IMG/VR virus record: IMGVR_UViG_3300027977_000140
Location: 1-30,018 of that record
Direction: 5' to 3' (one strand)
From: a virus
Length of the DNA: 30,018 bases
The notes below the pieces were generated by a model that did no database searches, was not told the origin of the DNA, and saw only the letters and a program-made list of their open reading frames with translations. A program made the translations under genes and the position numbers. This document shows positions 29,338 to 30,018 of the stretch, piece by piece (positions within the stretch are counted from its first letter, which is position 1; each line of letters starts with the position of its first letter).

Positions 29338-30018
29338 TTAAGTCCTTGCTGGTGGGTGTTGATAATCGCTCAAAGGGTCTCCAATCCGCCAAGCCTGAGC
29401 GTGCAAGGCGGTGTTTATCGGAAGGTTGTCGATGTCGCTGACATACGGAACACCCTCGCAAATGATGCCATTTCGTGGGCAGACGGCCTTCAAAAACCGT
29501 CCGGGCTCTGGCAGGCCAGGTAAAGTCAACTCGATAAGCTGGCCGATGTCTGGCGATCCGCTATCATCGACAACCTTCTCCTTCAAAACTTTGAGCATAC
29601 GCGGCCACCCAATTAGAGCAGCCCCTGCTGCACGCTGCTCTACGTTTCCGGCCTTCAAAATAATTGCCGGATCAATCGTGGTTCGATTTTCAACCCATTC
29701 GGCAGGCAATCGTGTGCCGTGCCATGCGTAAATCGAAAATCCGTCTGGATAACTGAGCGCTGGCCCTGTTTCGCAATGCAGGCGGTTTTGATCGTCACGC
29801 AAAATCTTGTTTGGGCGCTCGGTCAAAATTACCGCATCAGCAAAAGGCCACCACCAACCACACGACTGCGCAACCTCTTGCAGTCCGCGCAATTTGTTTG
29901 CTACCTCAATGCCAAAGCAATTGAAGGCTGCGTAGAATCCCAGCCAACTTGCGTCGTGGCCACCAAATACTGCTTCCCCGACCTGATCCCCGACCTGAGC
30001 CCGACCTGAGCCCAGACC
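29338..30018 (-). CDS. DUF6745-like protein, 5' end outside window
   Basis: The minus-strand frame is open from the right edge to TAA 29338, giving 226 visible residues, so the start lies beyond the window. The N-terminal visible part contains short repeats around QVGDQVGEAVFGGHDASWLG, then FYAAFNCFGIEVANKLRGLQ. The diagnostic core follows: SCGWWWPFADAVILTERPNK, LHCETGPALSYPDGFSIYAW and HGTRLPAEWV. These match DUF6745 proteins, which often have QVxDQVxxQV repeats before this core and occur in phages and bacteria without a known function. The GPA-YPDG-YAWHGTRLP region may form a beta-repeat interaction surface. Confidence 0.82.
   Translation of the reverse strand, partial: GLGSGRAQVGDQVGEAVFGGHDASWLGFYAAFNCFGIEVANKLRGLQEVAQSCGWWWPFADAVILTERPNKILRDDQNRLHCETGPALSYPDGFSIYAWHGTRLPAEWVENRTTIDPAIILKAGNVEQRAAGAALIGWPRMLKVLKEKVVDDSGSPDIGQLIELTLPGLPEPGRFLKAVCPRNGIICEGVPYVSDIDNLPINTALHAQAWRIGDPLSDYQHPPART
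29975..30014. repeat. Short tandem repeats in the DUF6745-like gene
   Basis: CCGACCTGA recurs three times near the right edge (29979-30010 region), spaced about 12 bases apart. On the minus strand it encodes the QVG-type repeats at the visible start of the DUF6745-like protein. More copies probably lie beyond the window. Confidence 0.7.

Overview
The window is a stretch of a short-tailed (podovirus-type) double-stranded DNA phage genome, not bacterial chromosome. It is packed almost end to end with virion, lysis and recombination genes. Both ends cut through a gene (a small-terminase-like gene on the left, a DUF6745-like gene on the right), so the genome continues beyond the window. The capsid genes look like the Bordetella phage BPP-1 group (Bbp16-type cement protein, Bbp17-type major capsid protein, Bbp19-type small protein). 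The portal, tail adaptor, nozzle, ejection proteins and fibre N-terminus follow the T7-like plan. The host cannot be read from the sequence with certainty; the families and the spanin pair point to a Gram-negative bacterium, probably a proteobacterium.

Plus strand, 1-23819: late genes in virion-assembly order. (i) Packaging: the 3' end of a small-terminase-like gene, a 526-base gene-free region full of short repeats, then the large terminase. (ii) Head: two small unknown genes, portal, Bbp19-like protein, scaffold, major capsid, cement protein and a 71-residue protein, closed by a strong intrinsic terminator at 7392-7420. (iii) Tail and ejection apparatus: a 118-residue protein, a glycine-rich adhesin-like protein, gp11-like adaptor, gp12-like nozzle, three internal/ejection proteins (146, 561 and 1295 residues) and an 1186-residue tailspike with two beta-helix modules and a duplicated C-terminal domain. 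(iv) Lysis: a 28-residue micro-ORF, two small membrane proteins (holin candidates), a GH24 lysozyme and an overlapping Rz/Rz1 spanin pair. (v) A metallophosphoesterase with an N-terminal helix-turn-helix.

Minus strand, 30018-24206: an early/middle operon transcribed toward the late genes. It holds a DUF6745-like gene (partial), a histidine-motif protein, a 53-codon reading frame with a possible frame disruption, a RecE-type (PD-(D/E)XK) nuclease, a RecT annealing protein, then eight small accessory genes. Nearly all junctions overlap by 1-8 bases (mostly ATGA), so translation is probably coupled. The last gene is a 44-residue CxxC/CxC protein.

The two operons converge on a non-coding stretch of about 390 bases (23820-24205). 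It contains paired TGTTAACA palindromes, a tandem AACCCGACAT repeat, a series of hairpins and a minus-strand terminator. I saw no tRNA, rRNA, CRISPR array, insertion sequence, integrase, DNA polymerase or RNA polymerase in the window. The least explained parts are the repeat-rich gap between the terminase genes, the structured convergent intergenic region and the small accessory genes of the minus-strand operon.
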